From positions 1 through 64,000 of the forward strand of contig CACZCX010000018.1 in the NCBI GenBank assembly GCA_902779875.1: 64,000 bases of DNA. The letters run 5' to 3'. The stretch comes from an uncultured Bacteroidales bacterium (GTDB lineage Bacteria; Bacteroidota; Bacteroidia; Bacteroidales; Bacteroidaceae). Positions 54,582 through 64,000 of the stretch are shown here, in pieces. The notes beneath the pieces were generated by a model. It was not told where the DNA came from, ran no database searches, and was given only the letters and a program-made list of their open reading frames with translations. The translations under genes were made by a program, and so were the position numbers. Position 1 is the first letter of the stretch, and the number at the start of each line of letters is the position of its first letter.

Positions 54582-54608
54582 AGGTTGGAATCTTTCCAAC
54601 CTTTTTTT
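54582..54608 (+). terminator. Rho-independent terminator after rpsT
   Basis: AGGTTGGAA (54582-54590) pairs with TTCCAACCT (54594-54602), followed by a run of T residues to 54608. The same hairpin type appears at the equivalent edge of the second repeat copy. Confidence 0.87.
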
Positions 54609-54880
54609 GTTTCTAATTCGCACTTGGTTTCCAGTTGCACCCAGTAAAACTAAGGCCTCGCGAGCAAAGCTAGCGAGGTCTTAGTTTTACCCGGCCGGAG
54701 GCCGGCAGAGTGGAGTGGGATTATATCCCGCGGAACGGGTTTGGGGCGCCGCCGCCCCAAACTAAAAAAATGTCGTGTATCTAATACGCAGATAAGATCC
54801 TGTCCCGGACTTTTGGCCCGAAGGGCCCAAAAAGTCAAAAAACAACCGAGCTGCGAAGCAGCGAGTCTCTGCCGGATGGC
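54582..54880 (+). repeat. Multi-hairpin repeat, copy 1 (inverted copy at 61520-61822)
   Basis: About 300 bp fill the gap between rpsT and the convergent gyrB stop. The same sequence occurs, reversed and complemented and nearly identical over about 240 bp, at 61520-61822. Hairpins in order: terminator 54582-54608; an 18-bp stem GTAAAACTAAG... (54644-54661/54673-54690); CCGGCC/GGCCGG (54691-54705); GGGAT/ATCCC (54717-54729); GTTTGGGGCG/CGCCCCAAAC (54739-54762); GACTTTT...AAAAGTC (54808-54836); and GCTGC/GCAGC (54850-54862). Both strands have incidental open frames through it, but no gene is supported. Confidence 0.85.
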
Positions 54881-54884
54881 CTAC

Positions 54885-56849
<1,965 letters not shown>

Positions 56850-56865
56850 TTATTCTGTGTTTAAG

Positions 56866-56903
56866 GTCACCCCGAGGGGTGGACCGTGAGACATACAAAG
56901 ATA
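56866..56903 (-). promoter_or_regulatory. gyrB -7 box and leader hairpin
   Basis: On the minus strand TATCTTTG (56896-56903) matches the -7 consensus; the -33 is unclear. It is followed in the leader by a GC-rich hairpin (ACCCC/GGGGT with outer GGTC/GACC, about 56866-56886) about 26 bases before the start codon. The hairpin could influence expression. Confidence 0.45.
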
Positions 56904-57002
56904 AGAAAAAAGGTTGGTTCCACATTGTTTAAAAATTATAATTTAAGAGGAGATTTTTATATTATTGAGAGCGTGTAATGCATAGATTTAAAAGGCTTTT
57001 TG

Positions 57003-57010
57003 TAATTTTG
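57003..57010 (+). promoter_or_regulatory. -7 box for the first XRE-cupin gene
   Basis: TAATTTTG matches TAnnTTTG, 40 bases before the ATG at 57051. No TTTG lies at the expected -33 position. Confidence 0.4.
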
Positions 57011-57050
57011 CCGGGTGAAACTAAATGTTGCGTATAATTATACAATAAAT

Positions 57051-57626
57051 ATGAATACAAAAGTACCTGTCGGAAACAAGATCCGCTCCCTTAGGGAATC
57101 AAAGCAGATGGAGATTGAGGTGCTGGCCGAACGTGCCCAGCTGCCTGTTGAACAGATTAAGGCAATCGAGGATAACGGACCCCTGCCGGGTCTGGCTCCC
57201 CTAATCAAGATTGCCCGTGTGCTAGGTGTCCGTCTGGGTACTTTCCTGGATGACCAGCAGAGCATCGGCGCAGTGGTAAGCCGTGCCGAGGACGAGCATG
57301 AGAGCGTAAGGTTCTCAAACCACGAGTCTGCCGGTCGCGAGAACATGATATATCATTCACTCTCAGACGGTAAGGAGAACCGTCATCTGGAGCCTTTCGT
57401 GATAGACATCCTTCCTGAGCAGGATCCCAAGTTCGACCTCTCTACCCACGAGGGCGAGGAGTTCATCTATGTCCTGGAGGGTCAGGTCGAGATCAACTAC
57501 GGCAAGACTACCTACGTACTCGACAAGGGTGACAGCATCTACTACGACTCCATTGTAAAACACCACGTACACGGCTATAACGGTCAGAAGGCCCGCATCC
57601 TTGCTGTTGTATACACTCCAATTTGA
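57051..57626 (+). CDS. XRE-family regulator with cupin domain (first of two)
   Basis: A 191-residue predicted transcription regulator. The N-terminal helix-turn-helix (about residues 7-63) contains IRSLRESKQMEIEVLAERAQ. The C-terminal cupin domain (about 115-190) has STHEGEEFIYVLEGQVEI and DSIYYDSIVKHHVHG, the two cupin motifs with His residues. Cupins of this kind may sense a small ligand. The frame extends to 57015, but the ATG at 57051 fits the HTH start. It precedes an acyl-CoA ligase gene by 8 bp and is likely its regulator; the same pair recurs at 59290-61520. Confidence 0.88.
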   Translation: MNTKVPVGNKIRSLRESKQMEIEVLAERAQLPVEQIKAIEDNGPLPGLAPLIKIARVLGVRLGTFLDDQQSIGAVVSRAEDEHESVRFSNHESAGRENMIYHSLSDGKENRHLEPFVIDILPEQDPKFDLSTHEGEEFIYVLEGQVEINYGKTTYVLDKGDSIYYDSIVKHHVHGYNGQKARILAVVYTPI

Positions 57627-57634
57627 TCTGAAAG

Positions 57635-59287
57635 ATGTATCAGTTATCGGAAAGAACACTCGGAGACTGGCTTGAGCATTGGGCTCAGGAGACTCCCGAC
57701 AAAGAGTATATAGTATATTCTGACCGCGACCTGCGTTTTACCTGGAAACAGTTCAACCAGAGGGTCGATGACATGGCACGCGGCCTTATAGCAATAGGTG
57801 TAACAAGGGGCAGCCACGTGGGCCTGTGGGCTCAGAACGTGCCTGACTGGCTTACGTTCCTTTATGCATGTGCCAAGATCGGTGCTGTCTGCATCACTGT
57901 AAACACCAACTACAAGCAGAACGAGCTGGAGTATCTGGTTGAGGACTCCGATATGCACACCCTCTGCCTTACCGACGGCACATGGGAGAGCAACTACGTG
58001 GATATGGCCTACACCATGCTGCCTGAGCTGCGCGAGTGTGAGCGCGGCCATCTGGAGAGCAAGCGTTTCCCCAAGCTCAAGAACGTGGTTTATATAGGTC
58101 AGGAGAAGTTCCGTGGTATGTATAACACCGCTGAGATACTGCTTCTGGGTGAGAATACTGAGGATGATGAGTTCCAGCGTCTGCGCAAGGCTGTTACATG
58201 CCATGACGTCGTAAACATGCAGTATACATCGGGTACGACAGGATTCCCCAAGGGAGTCATGCTTACCCATTACAACATAGCAAATGACGGTTTCCTGACA
58301 GGTGAGCACATGAAATTCACTCAGGATGACAAGCTCTGCGTATGCGTACCCCTGTTCCACTGCTTTGGCGTGGTTCTGGCAACCATGAACTGCCTTACAC
58401 ACGGTTGCACCGAGGTTCTGGTGGAGCGTTTTGATCCGCTGGTTACGCTGGCATCGGTCCACAAGGAGCGTTGCACGGCCCTGTATGGCGTGCCCACCAT
58501 GTTCATCGCTGAGCTGAACCATCCTATGTTCGATATGTTTGACCTCTCATGCCTGCGTACAGGTATCATGGCAGGTTCACTCTGTCCTATCGAGCTTATG
58601 CGTAAAGTTGAGGAGAAGATGTTCCTGCGCGTAACAAGCGTATACGGTCTTACCGAGTCATCACCCGGCATGAGTCAGACCCGCATAGACGATCCCGATG
58701 AGTGGCGTTACACCACCGTGGGACGTGACTATGAGTTCGTTGACGTAAAGGTGCTCGACCCCGAGACCAACAAGGAGGTTCCTGCAGGAACTCAGGGTGA
58801 GATGTGCTGCAAGGGATTCAACGTGATGAAGGGTTACTACAAGAAGCCGGAGGCTACTGCCGAGGTCATTGATGAGAACGGCTACCTGCACTCAGGTGAC
58901 CTGGGTATCATGGATGAGAACGGCAACTACCGCATTACCGGACGTATAAAGGATATGATAATCCGCGGCGGTGAGAATATCTACCCGCGTGAGATCGAGG
59001 AGTTCCTGTATCACCTGCCCGGCGTACGTGACGTACAGGTTGCCGGTGTGCCCTCCAAGAAATACGGTGAGGAGGTAGGTGCATTCATCATACTGGATGA
59101 CGGCGCAAAACTTACCGAGGAGGAGGTTCGTGACTGGTGCCGTGGCAAGATAGCCCGATACAAGATCCCCAAATATGTATTCTTTGTCAAGGAATACCCG
59201 CTTACAGGCAGCGGTAAGATCCAGAAATTCAAACTTCGCGAACTGAGCCTGAAGCTTTGCGAGGAGAAGGGTATAGAAGTTATCTGA
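57635..59287 (+). CDS. AMP-forming acyl-CoA ligase (FadD-like), first of two
   Basis: A 550-residue adenylate-forming enzyme activating a carboxylic acid to its CoA thioester. The P-loop-like motif [12 protein letters not shown] (about residues 192-203) and ESSPGMSQT are present. [14 protein letters not shown], with [21 protein letters not shown] and the C-terminal TGSGKIQKF Lys, completes the ANL superfamily set. The resemblance is to FadD-type medium/long-chain ligases, but the substrate is unknown. It follows the first XRE-cupin gene by 8 bp, and the second regulator starts 2 bp after its stop. Confidence 0.88.
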   Translation: MYQLSERTLGDWLEHWAQETPDKEYIVYSDRDLRFTWKQFNQRVDDMARGLIAIGVTRGSHVGLWAQNVPDWLTFLYACAKIGAVCITVNTNYKQNELEYLVEDSDMHTLCLTDGTWESNYVDMAYTMLPELRECERGHLESKRFPKLKNVVYIGQEKFRGMYNTAEILLLGENTEDDEFQRLRKAVTCHDVVNMQYTSGTTGFPKGVMLTHYNIANDGFLTGEHMKFTQDDKLCVCVPLFHCFGVVLATMNCLTHGCTEVLVERFDPLVTLASVHKERCTALYGVPTMFIAELNHPMFDMFDLSCLRTGIMAGSLCPIELMRKVEEKMFLRVTSVYGLTESSPGMSQTRIDDPDEWRYTTVGRDYEFVDVKVLDPETNKEVPAGTQGEMCCKGFNVMKGYYKKPEATAEVIDENGYLHSGDLGIMDENGNYRITGRIKDMIIRGGENIYPREIEEFLYHLPGVRDVQVAGVPSKKYGEEVGAFIILDDGAKLTEEEVRDWCRGKIARYKIPKYVFFVKEYPLTGSGKIQKFKLRELSLKLCEEKGIEVI

Positions 59288-59289
59288 TT

Positions 59290-59847
59290 ATGGAAATAAA
59301 CGAACAGATCAAGCAGATGGCCATGCGTCTTCGCGGACTGCGCGAGGATCTGGATATGTCTGTCGAGGAGGTGGCCTCCAAGTGCGGCATCACCCCCGAT
59401 GAGTTGACACGTTATGAGTCGGGCGAATCGGATATTCCGATGAACTTCCTCTGCAACGCAGCAAACGTATTCGGCGTCGAGCCTTTGGAACTTTTCTCCG
59501 GTGATGCTCCCAATATGAGCAGCTACTGGCTGGTACGCAAGGGCAAGGGTCCTGTAATTGAGCGTCAGAAAGCTTACAAATACCAGGCTCTGGCCATGGG
59601 ATTCAAGCACGCCAAGGCATCACCCTTTATCGTGACTGTAGATCCCAAGATGGAGAACGAGATGCATCTGAACTCACATGAGGGACAGGAGTTCAACCTG
59701 GTGCTCAAAGGCACGCTGCTGCTGAGCATCGGAGGTAAGGAACTGACCCTGAATCCCGGTGACAGCATATACTTTGATTCAACACAGCCCCATGGCATGA
59801 GGGCACTGAACGGCGAGCCCGCCAGGTTCCTTGCCATCATATTCTGA
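59290..59847 (+). CDS. XRE-family regulator with cupin domain (second of two)
   Basis: A 185-residue paralogue of the regulator at 57051. The helix-turn-helix occupies about residues 7-62 (LRGLREDLDMSVEEVASKCG) and the cupin about 110-185 (NSHEGQEFNLVLKGTLLLS and DSIYFDSTQPHGM). It starts two bases after the first ligase, so both pairs probably form one transcript. The longer frame from 59257 overlaps the ligase and is not used. It may bind a carboxylate ligand; this is inferred from its position. Confidence 0.88.
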   Translation: MEINEQIKQMAMRLRGLREDLDMSVEEVASKCGITPDELTRYESGESDIPMNFLCNAANVFGVEPLELFSGDAPNMSSYWLVRKGKGPVIERQKAYKYQALAMGFKHAKASPFIVTVDPKMENEMHLNSHEGQEFNLVLKGTLLLSIGGKELTLNPGDSIYFDSTQPHGMRALNGEPARFLAIIF

Positions 59848-59852
59848 GAAAC

Positions 59853-61520
59853 ATGTTAGAGAAATACCTGAAGAAAGTTGAGTTCGATTCACTGGAGGAT
59901 TTCCAGAAGAACTTTGAGATAATTGTTCCTGAAAACTTCAATTTCGGCTATGACGTAGTCGATGAGTGGGCCAGGACAAATCCGGATAAGCTGGCTCTGC
60001 TCTGGACCAATGACGAGGGCGCCGAAGTCCGCTATACTTTTGCAGACATAAAGCGCAAGTCAGACCAGGTGGCTGCGTTCTACCAGTCTCTGGGCATAGG
60101 CCGCGGTGACTGCGTGATGATGATGCTCAAGCGTCGCGCCGAGTTCTGGTTCTCAATCGTGGCTCTGCATAAGCTGGGTGCCGTGGCCATCCCCGCTACC
60201 CACCTGCTCACCCCCAAGGACCTTATATATAGGGCCAACTCAGCCAAGATTAAGATGATTGTGAGTGCCGATGAGCCCATCATGATACAGCATGTGAATG
60301 ACTGCCTCAAGGATGCTCCTTCGGTAAAGGTTCTGGTCGCTACCGGTTCATATAACAAGGACGGATGGCACAGCATGGATGAGGGTATGAAAAACGCCCC
60401 TGAATTTGTGCGTCCTGCCAAGGTCAACGATAATCATGACATATCACTGCTCTATTTTACGTCTGGCTCAAGCGGTAACCCCAAGATGGTCGCTCACAAC
60501 TTCCTCTATCCGCTGGGTCACATTGTTACAGCCAAGTACTGGCACAACGTAAACGAGCAGAGCCTGCATCTTACCGTAGCCGATACCGGTTGGGGTAAGG
60601 CTGTCTGGGGCAAGCTCTACGGTCAGTGGCTCTCAGGTGCTGCGGTATTCGTATATGACCACGAGAAGTTCACTCCCGCCAATATACTGGCTGCTATGGC
60701 CAAGTACCGCGTGACTTCATTCTGCGCACCTCCCACCATATACCGTTATCTGATCCGCGAGGATCTTAGCCAGTATGACCTGAGTGCGCTCAAGTATTGC
60801 ACTACCGCCGGCGAGCCTCTCAACCCGAGTGTATTCGAGTTCTGGAAGGAGCATACCGGTCTGGATATCCACGAGGGATTCGGTCAGACTGAGACTGCAA
60901 TGACCATCGGTACATTCCCCTGGATGACTCCCAAACCCGGATCACTGGGTGTACCCAACCCCGCATATGACATGGACCTTCTCACAAACGACGGCCGTTC
61001 CGCAGAGGACGGTGAGAGCGGTGAGATAATCCTGCATACCGATAAGCGTCTGCCTCTGGGTCTGTTTGAGGAGTATTATCACAACCCCGAGCTGACCAAG
61101 ACGGTTCATTATAACGGTATTTATCACACCGGTGACGTGGCTTGGCGTGACGGTGACGGTTACTACTGGTTTGTAGGCCGTACCGATGACGTCATCAAGA
61201 GCTCCGGTTACCGCATCGGACCGTTCGAGGTCGAGAGTGCCCTGATGACACACCCCGCTGTTGTGGAGTGCGCCGTTACAGGTGTTCCCGATGAGGTGCG
61301 CGGCCAGGTGGTAAAGGCTACCATCATCCTTGCCAAGGAGTATAAGGATTATCCCGATAAGGAGGCGCTGATCAAGGAGATCCAGGATCACGTCAAGAAG
61401 GTATCGGCCCCTTACAAGTATCCGCGTGTAGTGGAGTTTGTTGAGGAACTTCCTAAAACGATCAGCGGCAAGATTAAGCGCGTGGAGATCCGCAACAAGG
61501 ACGCTGAGGCTGCTAAGTGA
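59853..61520 (+). CDS. AMP-forming acyl-CoA ligase (acetyl-CoA synthetase/ACSM-like), second of two
   Basis: A 555-residue ANL-superfamily ligase. The ATP-binding motif YFTSGSSGNPKMV (about residues 202-214), EGFGQTETAM, TGDVAWRDGDGYYWFVGRTDDVIKSSG-type motifs and the C-terminal PKTISGKIKRV Lys are present. The sequence resembles medium-chain acyl-CoA synthetases and acetyl-CoA synthetases more than FadD. The nearby 2-oxoacid ferredoxin oxidoreductase operon suggests short or branched acyl groups. It begins 5 bp after the second regulator and ends against the second copy of the multi-hairpin repeat. Confidence 0.88.
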   Translation: MLEKYLKKVEFDSLEDFQKNFEIIVPENFNFGYDVVDEWARTNPDKLALLWTNDEGAEVRYTFADIKRKSDQVAAFYQSLGIGRGDCVMMMLKRRAEFWFSIVALHKLGAVAIPATHLLTPKDLIYRANSAKIKMIVSADEPIMIQHVNDCLKDAPSVKVLVATGSYNKDGWHSMDEGMKNAPEFVRPAKVNDNHDISLLYFTSGSSGNPKMVAHNFLYPLGHIVTAKYWHNVNEQSLHLTVADTGWGKAVWGKLYGQWLSGAAVFVYDHEKFTPANILAAMAKYRVTSFCAPPTIYRYLIREDLSQYDLSALKYCTTAGEPLNPSVFEFWKEHTGLDIHEGFGQTETAMTIGTFPWMTPKPGSLGVPNPAYDMDLLTNDGRSAEDGESGEIILHTDKRLPLGLFEEYYHNPELTKTVHYNGIYHTGDVAWRDGDGYYWFVGRTDDVIKSSGYRIGPFEVESALMTHPAVVECAVTGVPDEVRGQVVKATIILAKEYKDYPDKEALIKEIQDHVKKVSAPYKYPRVVEFVEELPKTISGKIKRVEIRNKDAEAAK

Positions 61521-61822
61521 TTGCCTCCGGCGGGGGCTCGCCGCTCCGCGGCTCGGCCTTTTTTGACTTTTGGGGCCCTTTGGGCCAAAAGTCCGGGACA
61601 GGATCCTATCTGCGTATTAGATACACGACCTTTTTTTAGTTTGGGGCGGCGGCGCCCCAAACCCGTTCAGCGGGATTATATCCCGCTTCACTCTGCCGGC
61701 CTCCGGCCGGGTAAAACTAAGACCTCGCTAGCTTTGCTCGCGAGGCCTTAGTTTTACTGGGTGCAACTGGAAACCAAGTGCGGATTAGAAACAAAAAAGG
61801 TTGGATTTTGGTCCAACCTTTT
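61520..61822 (-). repeat. Multi-hairpin repeat, copy 2 (inverted copy of 54582-54880)
   Basis: This reverse-complement copy fills the space between the ligase stop and the oxidoreductase gamma gene. The region 61559-61800 differs from copy 1 at only about a dozen positions. The outer hairpin GCCGC/GCGGC (61540-61552) corresponds to GCTGC/GCAGC in copy 1, so both arms changed together and pairing was kept. GCGGGAT/ATCCCGC likewise replaces a wobble-containing stem. The order of hairpins is the same. Like copy 1, it begins at a terminator after one gene and reaches the stop codon of the convergent gene. Confidence 0.85.
61793..61822. terminator. Bidirectional terminator between the ligase and the oxidoreductase operon
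   Basis: AAAAGGTTGGA and TCCAACCTTTT (61795-61805 and 61812-61822) form an 11-bp stem with T tracts on both strands. On the minus strand it is the terminator of the oxidoreductase operon; it corresponds to the rpsT terminator at the edge of copy 1. Confidence 0.8.
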
Positions 61823-61849
61823 CAAATAAAGAAACTACGTGTTAGTCTT

Positions 61850-62260
61850 TTACCAGTTCCATACCAGCCTTAATAGCCTTCTCATTAAGAGGCAGGTACT
61901 TCCGGCGGCCTCCTCGATGGCCTTGATGGGGTAGATAGTGATATCAGTACGTGTGGGCTTGCGGGTGATGGTACTCGGAGTGTAGATGAGTACGCCGCCG
62001 GGCTTTACCATCGGCTCGAACTTGTCCATTGACTGCTGGTTCAGGATGATTGCGGTACTGAACTTCTGGAGGATAGGTGAGCTGATACGGCTGTCGCTCA
62101 GGATAACCGTAACATTTGCTGTACCTCCACGGATCTCAGGACCGTATGACGGCATCCATGAAACCTCCAGACCCTGCATGAGGCCTGAATAGGCTATTAT
62201 CTTACCCATTGAGAGGACACCCTGTCCTCCGAATCCGGCTATGATTATCTCTTCTGTCAT
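61850..62260 (-). CDS. 2-oxoacid:ferredoxin oxidoreductase gamma subunit, internally deleted and frameshifted
   Basis: A 136-residue frame, where the family has about 180. Residues 1-118 are a good gamma subunit: IIAGFGGQGVLSMGK, WMPSYGPEIRGGTANV and the late ITIYPIKAIEEAA. Then the frame changes to an unrelated tail GSTCLLMRRLL. The expected C-terminus is readable in another frame over 61842-61907 (YLPLNEKAIKAGMELV before a stop at 61842). Some 40-45 residues are missing between the two parts, and the deletion is not a multiple of three. The gene is therefore probably non-functional, or the sequence has an error here. It is the last gene of the operon, 15 bp after the beta subunit. Confidence 0.8.
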   Translation of the reverse strand: MTEEIIIAGFGGQGVLSMGKIIAYSGLMQGLEVSWMPSYGPEIRGGTANVTVILSDSRISSPILQKFSTAIILNQQSMDKFEPMVKPGGVLIYTPSTITRKPTRTDITIYPIKAIEEAAGSTCLLMRRLLRLVWNW

Positions 62261-62275
62261 GATTGTATCTCCTTA

Positions 62276-63070
62276 TTATCTGGGTGCGTTCATGTCCATG
62301 ACAATCTTGCCATCGACCTTGATGTCTCCCAGAGGATATTTCTTGAACATGTTCTCAACCATCCAGTCGTTGGCAGCCTTAGGTGAGAGACCCCAGCCTG
62401 AGTTGCAGTTTGATACAACCTCAACGATTGATGTTCCCTTCTTGTCACGCTGGTTCTCAAAGGCCTGACGAAGTGCCTTCTTGAGCTTGCGTACGTTACC
62501 GGGAGTATGTACTGAATGACGTGTTACGTAGCATACACCGTCCAGCTGAGCGAGCAGCGGGGTGATGTTGAGCGGGTAACCCATGGTCTTGACGTCACGG
62601 CCGCGGGGGCAGGTGGTGGTCTTCATTCCCTCCAGAGTGGTGGGGGCCATCTGACCTCCGGTCATACCGTAGATACCGTTGTTTATGAATACTATCACGA
62701 TGTTCTCGCCGCGGTTGCAGGCGTGCATGGTTTCACCGGTTCCGATGGCAGCCAGGTCACCGTCACCCTGATAGGTGAACACGAACTTGTCGGGCTGCAC
62801 GCGCTTGATGCCGGTGGCAACGGCGCAGGCGCGACCGTGAGCGGCTTCAACCACATCGAACTTGTAGAAATCATAGAGGAACACTGAGCAGCCTACAGGT
62901 GAGATACCTATTACGTCATGCTCGATGCCCATCTCCTCGATAACCTCGGCAATGGTGCGTACAACAACGCCGTGGCCGCAGCCGGGGCAGAAGTTGAACT
63001 GCTTCTCGGCCATCAGACGGCTTTTCTGATAGACCAGATTCTCAGGTTTGATTATATCGTTTACTTCCAT
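62276..63070 (-). CDS. 2-oxoacid:ferredoxin oxidoreductase beta subunit
   Basis: A 264-residue thiamine-pyrophosphate-binding subunit. FCPGCGHG (about residues 27-34) carries the conserved Cys pair. The TPP site is GDGDLAAIGTGETMHA with NNGIYGMTGGQ. It oxidatively decarboxylates 2-oxoacids to acyl-CoA with ferredoxin as acceptor. Whether the substrate is 2-oxoglutarate or a branched-chain 2-oxoacid cannot be told reliably; the VorABC and KorABC forms look alike here. It starts 9 bp after the alpha subunit stop. Confidence 0.92.
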   Translation of the reverse strand: MEVNDIIKPENLVYQKSRLMAEKQFNFCPGCGHGVVVRTIAEVIEEMGIEHDVIGISPVGCSVFLYDFYKFDVVEAAHGRACAVATGIKRVQPDKFVFTYQGDGDLAAIGTGETMHACNRGENIVIVFINNGIYGMTGGQMAPTTLEGMKTTTCPRGRDVKTMGYPLNITPLLAQLDGVCYVTRHSVHTPGNVRKLKKALRQAFENQRDKKGTSIVEVVSNCNSGWGLSPKAANDWMVENMFKKYPLGDIKVDGKIVMDMNAPR

Positions 63071-63079
63071 TGCTCCAGT

Positions 63080-64000
63080 TTATTTGATATTAAAGTAGTT
63101 GTAGAGAGCGGTCTCGATCTCCTCAGGTGTGGGAACCATACCACCCAGACGGCCAAAGAAGCCTACGGGCTTGCGGCCCTCGACAGCCAGACGGATATCC
63201 TCAATCATCTGACCGGCGCTCAGCTCAACCGACATGAGACCCTTGATACGGGGGTTGTCTGCCAGCTCGCGGATCTGGTCGTAGGGGAAAGGATAGAGTG
63301 AGATGGGGCGGAACAGGCCGATCTTGTGACCTTTGGCGCGTGCCAGCTCTATGCTCTTCTGTGCTATACGGGCAATGATACCGAAGGCTACGATTACGTA
63401 TTCGGCGTCAACGCACTGAATCATCTCATAACGGATCTCATTCTGCTCCATCTCGCGGTATTTCTTCTGGAGACGGATGTTAACCAGCTCGTGCTCCTGG
63501 GGCAGGAGGTTCAGAGAGGTTACGTAGCGACGCTCCTTACCTACAGGTGTACCGTTGGTAGCCCAGTCGGGATACTCGGTCATGCGGGGACGCTGTGCAG
63601 GCAGATAGATCTTCTCCATCATCTGACCCAGGGCGCCGTCGGCAAGGATCATTGTCGGGTTGCGGTACTTGAATGCGAGGTCGAATCCAAGTGCAATGAA
63701 GTCAGCCAGCTCCTGGACCGATGAGGGGGCCAGCGTGAGCAGCTTGTAGTCACCGTGGCCGCCGCCCTTAACAGTCTGGAAATAGTCAGCCTGGCTGGGC
63801 TGGATGGTTCCCAGTCCGGGACCTCCACGTGATACGTTGATAAGCAGACAGGGCAGCTCGGCACCTGCCAGATATGATATTCCTTCTGCCATCAGACTGA
63901 TACCGGGGCTTGATGACGATGTCATAACCCTGTGACCTGTCGATGCTCCGCCATAGACCATGTTGATGGCGGAAACTTCACTCTCTGCCTGGAGTACGGC
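63080..64000 (-). CDS. 2-oxoacid:ferredoxin oxidoreductase alpha subunit (partial, cut by window edge)
   Basis: The frame is open to the end of the window; the first codons shown read AVLQAESEVSAINMVYGGAS, so the N-terminal part lies outside. Conserved features include MTSSSSPGISLMAEG, NVSRGGPGLGT, and TMILADGALGQMMEKIYLP. The C-terminal part ends YNYFNIK. It is the pyruvate-flavodoxin-oxidoreductase-type alpha chain that accepts the 2-oxoacid, the first gene visible of the three-gene operon alpha-beta-gamma. A ferredoxin subunit may precede it outside the window. Confidence 0.9.
   Translation of the reverse strand, partial: AVLQAESEVSAINMVYGGASTGHRVMTSSSSPGISLMAEGISYLAGAELPCLLINVSRGGPGLGTIQPSQADYFQTVKGGGHGDYKLLTLAPSSVQELADFIALGFDLAFKYRNPTMILADGALGQMMEKIYLPAQRPRMTEYPDWATNGTPVGKERRYVTSLNLLPQEHELVNIRLQKKYREMEQNEIRYEMIQCVDAEYVIVAFGIIARIAQKSIELARAKGHKIGLFRPISLYPFPYDQIRELADNPRIKGLMSVELSAGQMIEDIRLAVEGRKPVGFFGRLGGMVPTPEEIETALYNYFNIK

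Overview
This window is a piece of a Bacteroidota chromosome, most likely order Bacteroidales. The evidence is promoters of the TTTG / TAnnTTTG type, the gene order rimP-nusA-infB-cvpA-sufBCDS, a division/cell-wall (dcw) cluster without murF, lipoproteins with Bacteroidota-style lipoboxes, and an FprA-rubrerythrin-rubredoxin oxygen-defence set. Genus cannot be fixed from the sequence alone.

Positions 1-7.7 kb are a visibly AT-richer accessory region next to the 3' end of a tRNA-Leu gene. It holds a membrane-anchored unknown protein, a winged-helix protein with a family-A polymerase-like palm, a minus-strand operon (small serine recombinase, small membrane protein, unknown protein, FISUMP-domain protein), a degenerate ~90-98 bp tandem array, a 47-aa gene overlapping a large serine recombinase, and that recombinase, whose reading frame runs into the tRNA. 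This looks like one end of an integrated element; the other end is not in the window.

From 7.7 to 38 kb the sequence is core chromosome: GDP-mannose synthesis, Na+/H+ antiporters (NhaC, NhaA), a C-terminal processing protease, a secreted esterase, the translation/transcription operon running into the SUF Fe-S assembly genes, phosphoglycerate mutase, divergent oxygen-detoxification genes, several lipoproteins (one with a papain/C39-like catalytic triad pattern) and a SulP transporter.

From 38 to 53.3 kb lies the complete dcw cluster: mraZ with its operator, rsmH, ftsL, ftsI, murE, mraY, murD, ftsW, a fused murG-murC, ftsQ, ftsA and ftsZ, packed with short gaps or 4-bp overlaps. RecO converges on it.

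From 54 to 64 kb come tRNA-Glu and rpsT, then gyrB, then two consecutive pairs of XRE-cupin regulator plus AMP-forming acyl-CoA ligase, then a 2-oxoacid:ferredoxin oxidoreductase operon (alpha cut by the window edge, gamma apparently damaged). The gyrB/ligase block is bracketed by two ~300-bp, multi-hairpin repeats in inverted orientation. They fill the convergent intergenic spaces up to the neighbouring stop codons and show a compensatory base change. Together with the MurG-MurC fusion and the tRNA-Leu element, they are the most unusual things in the window.
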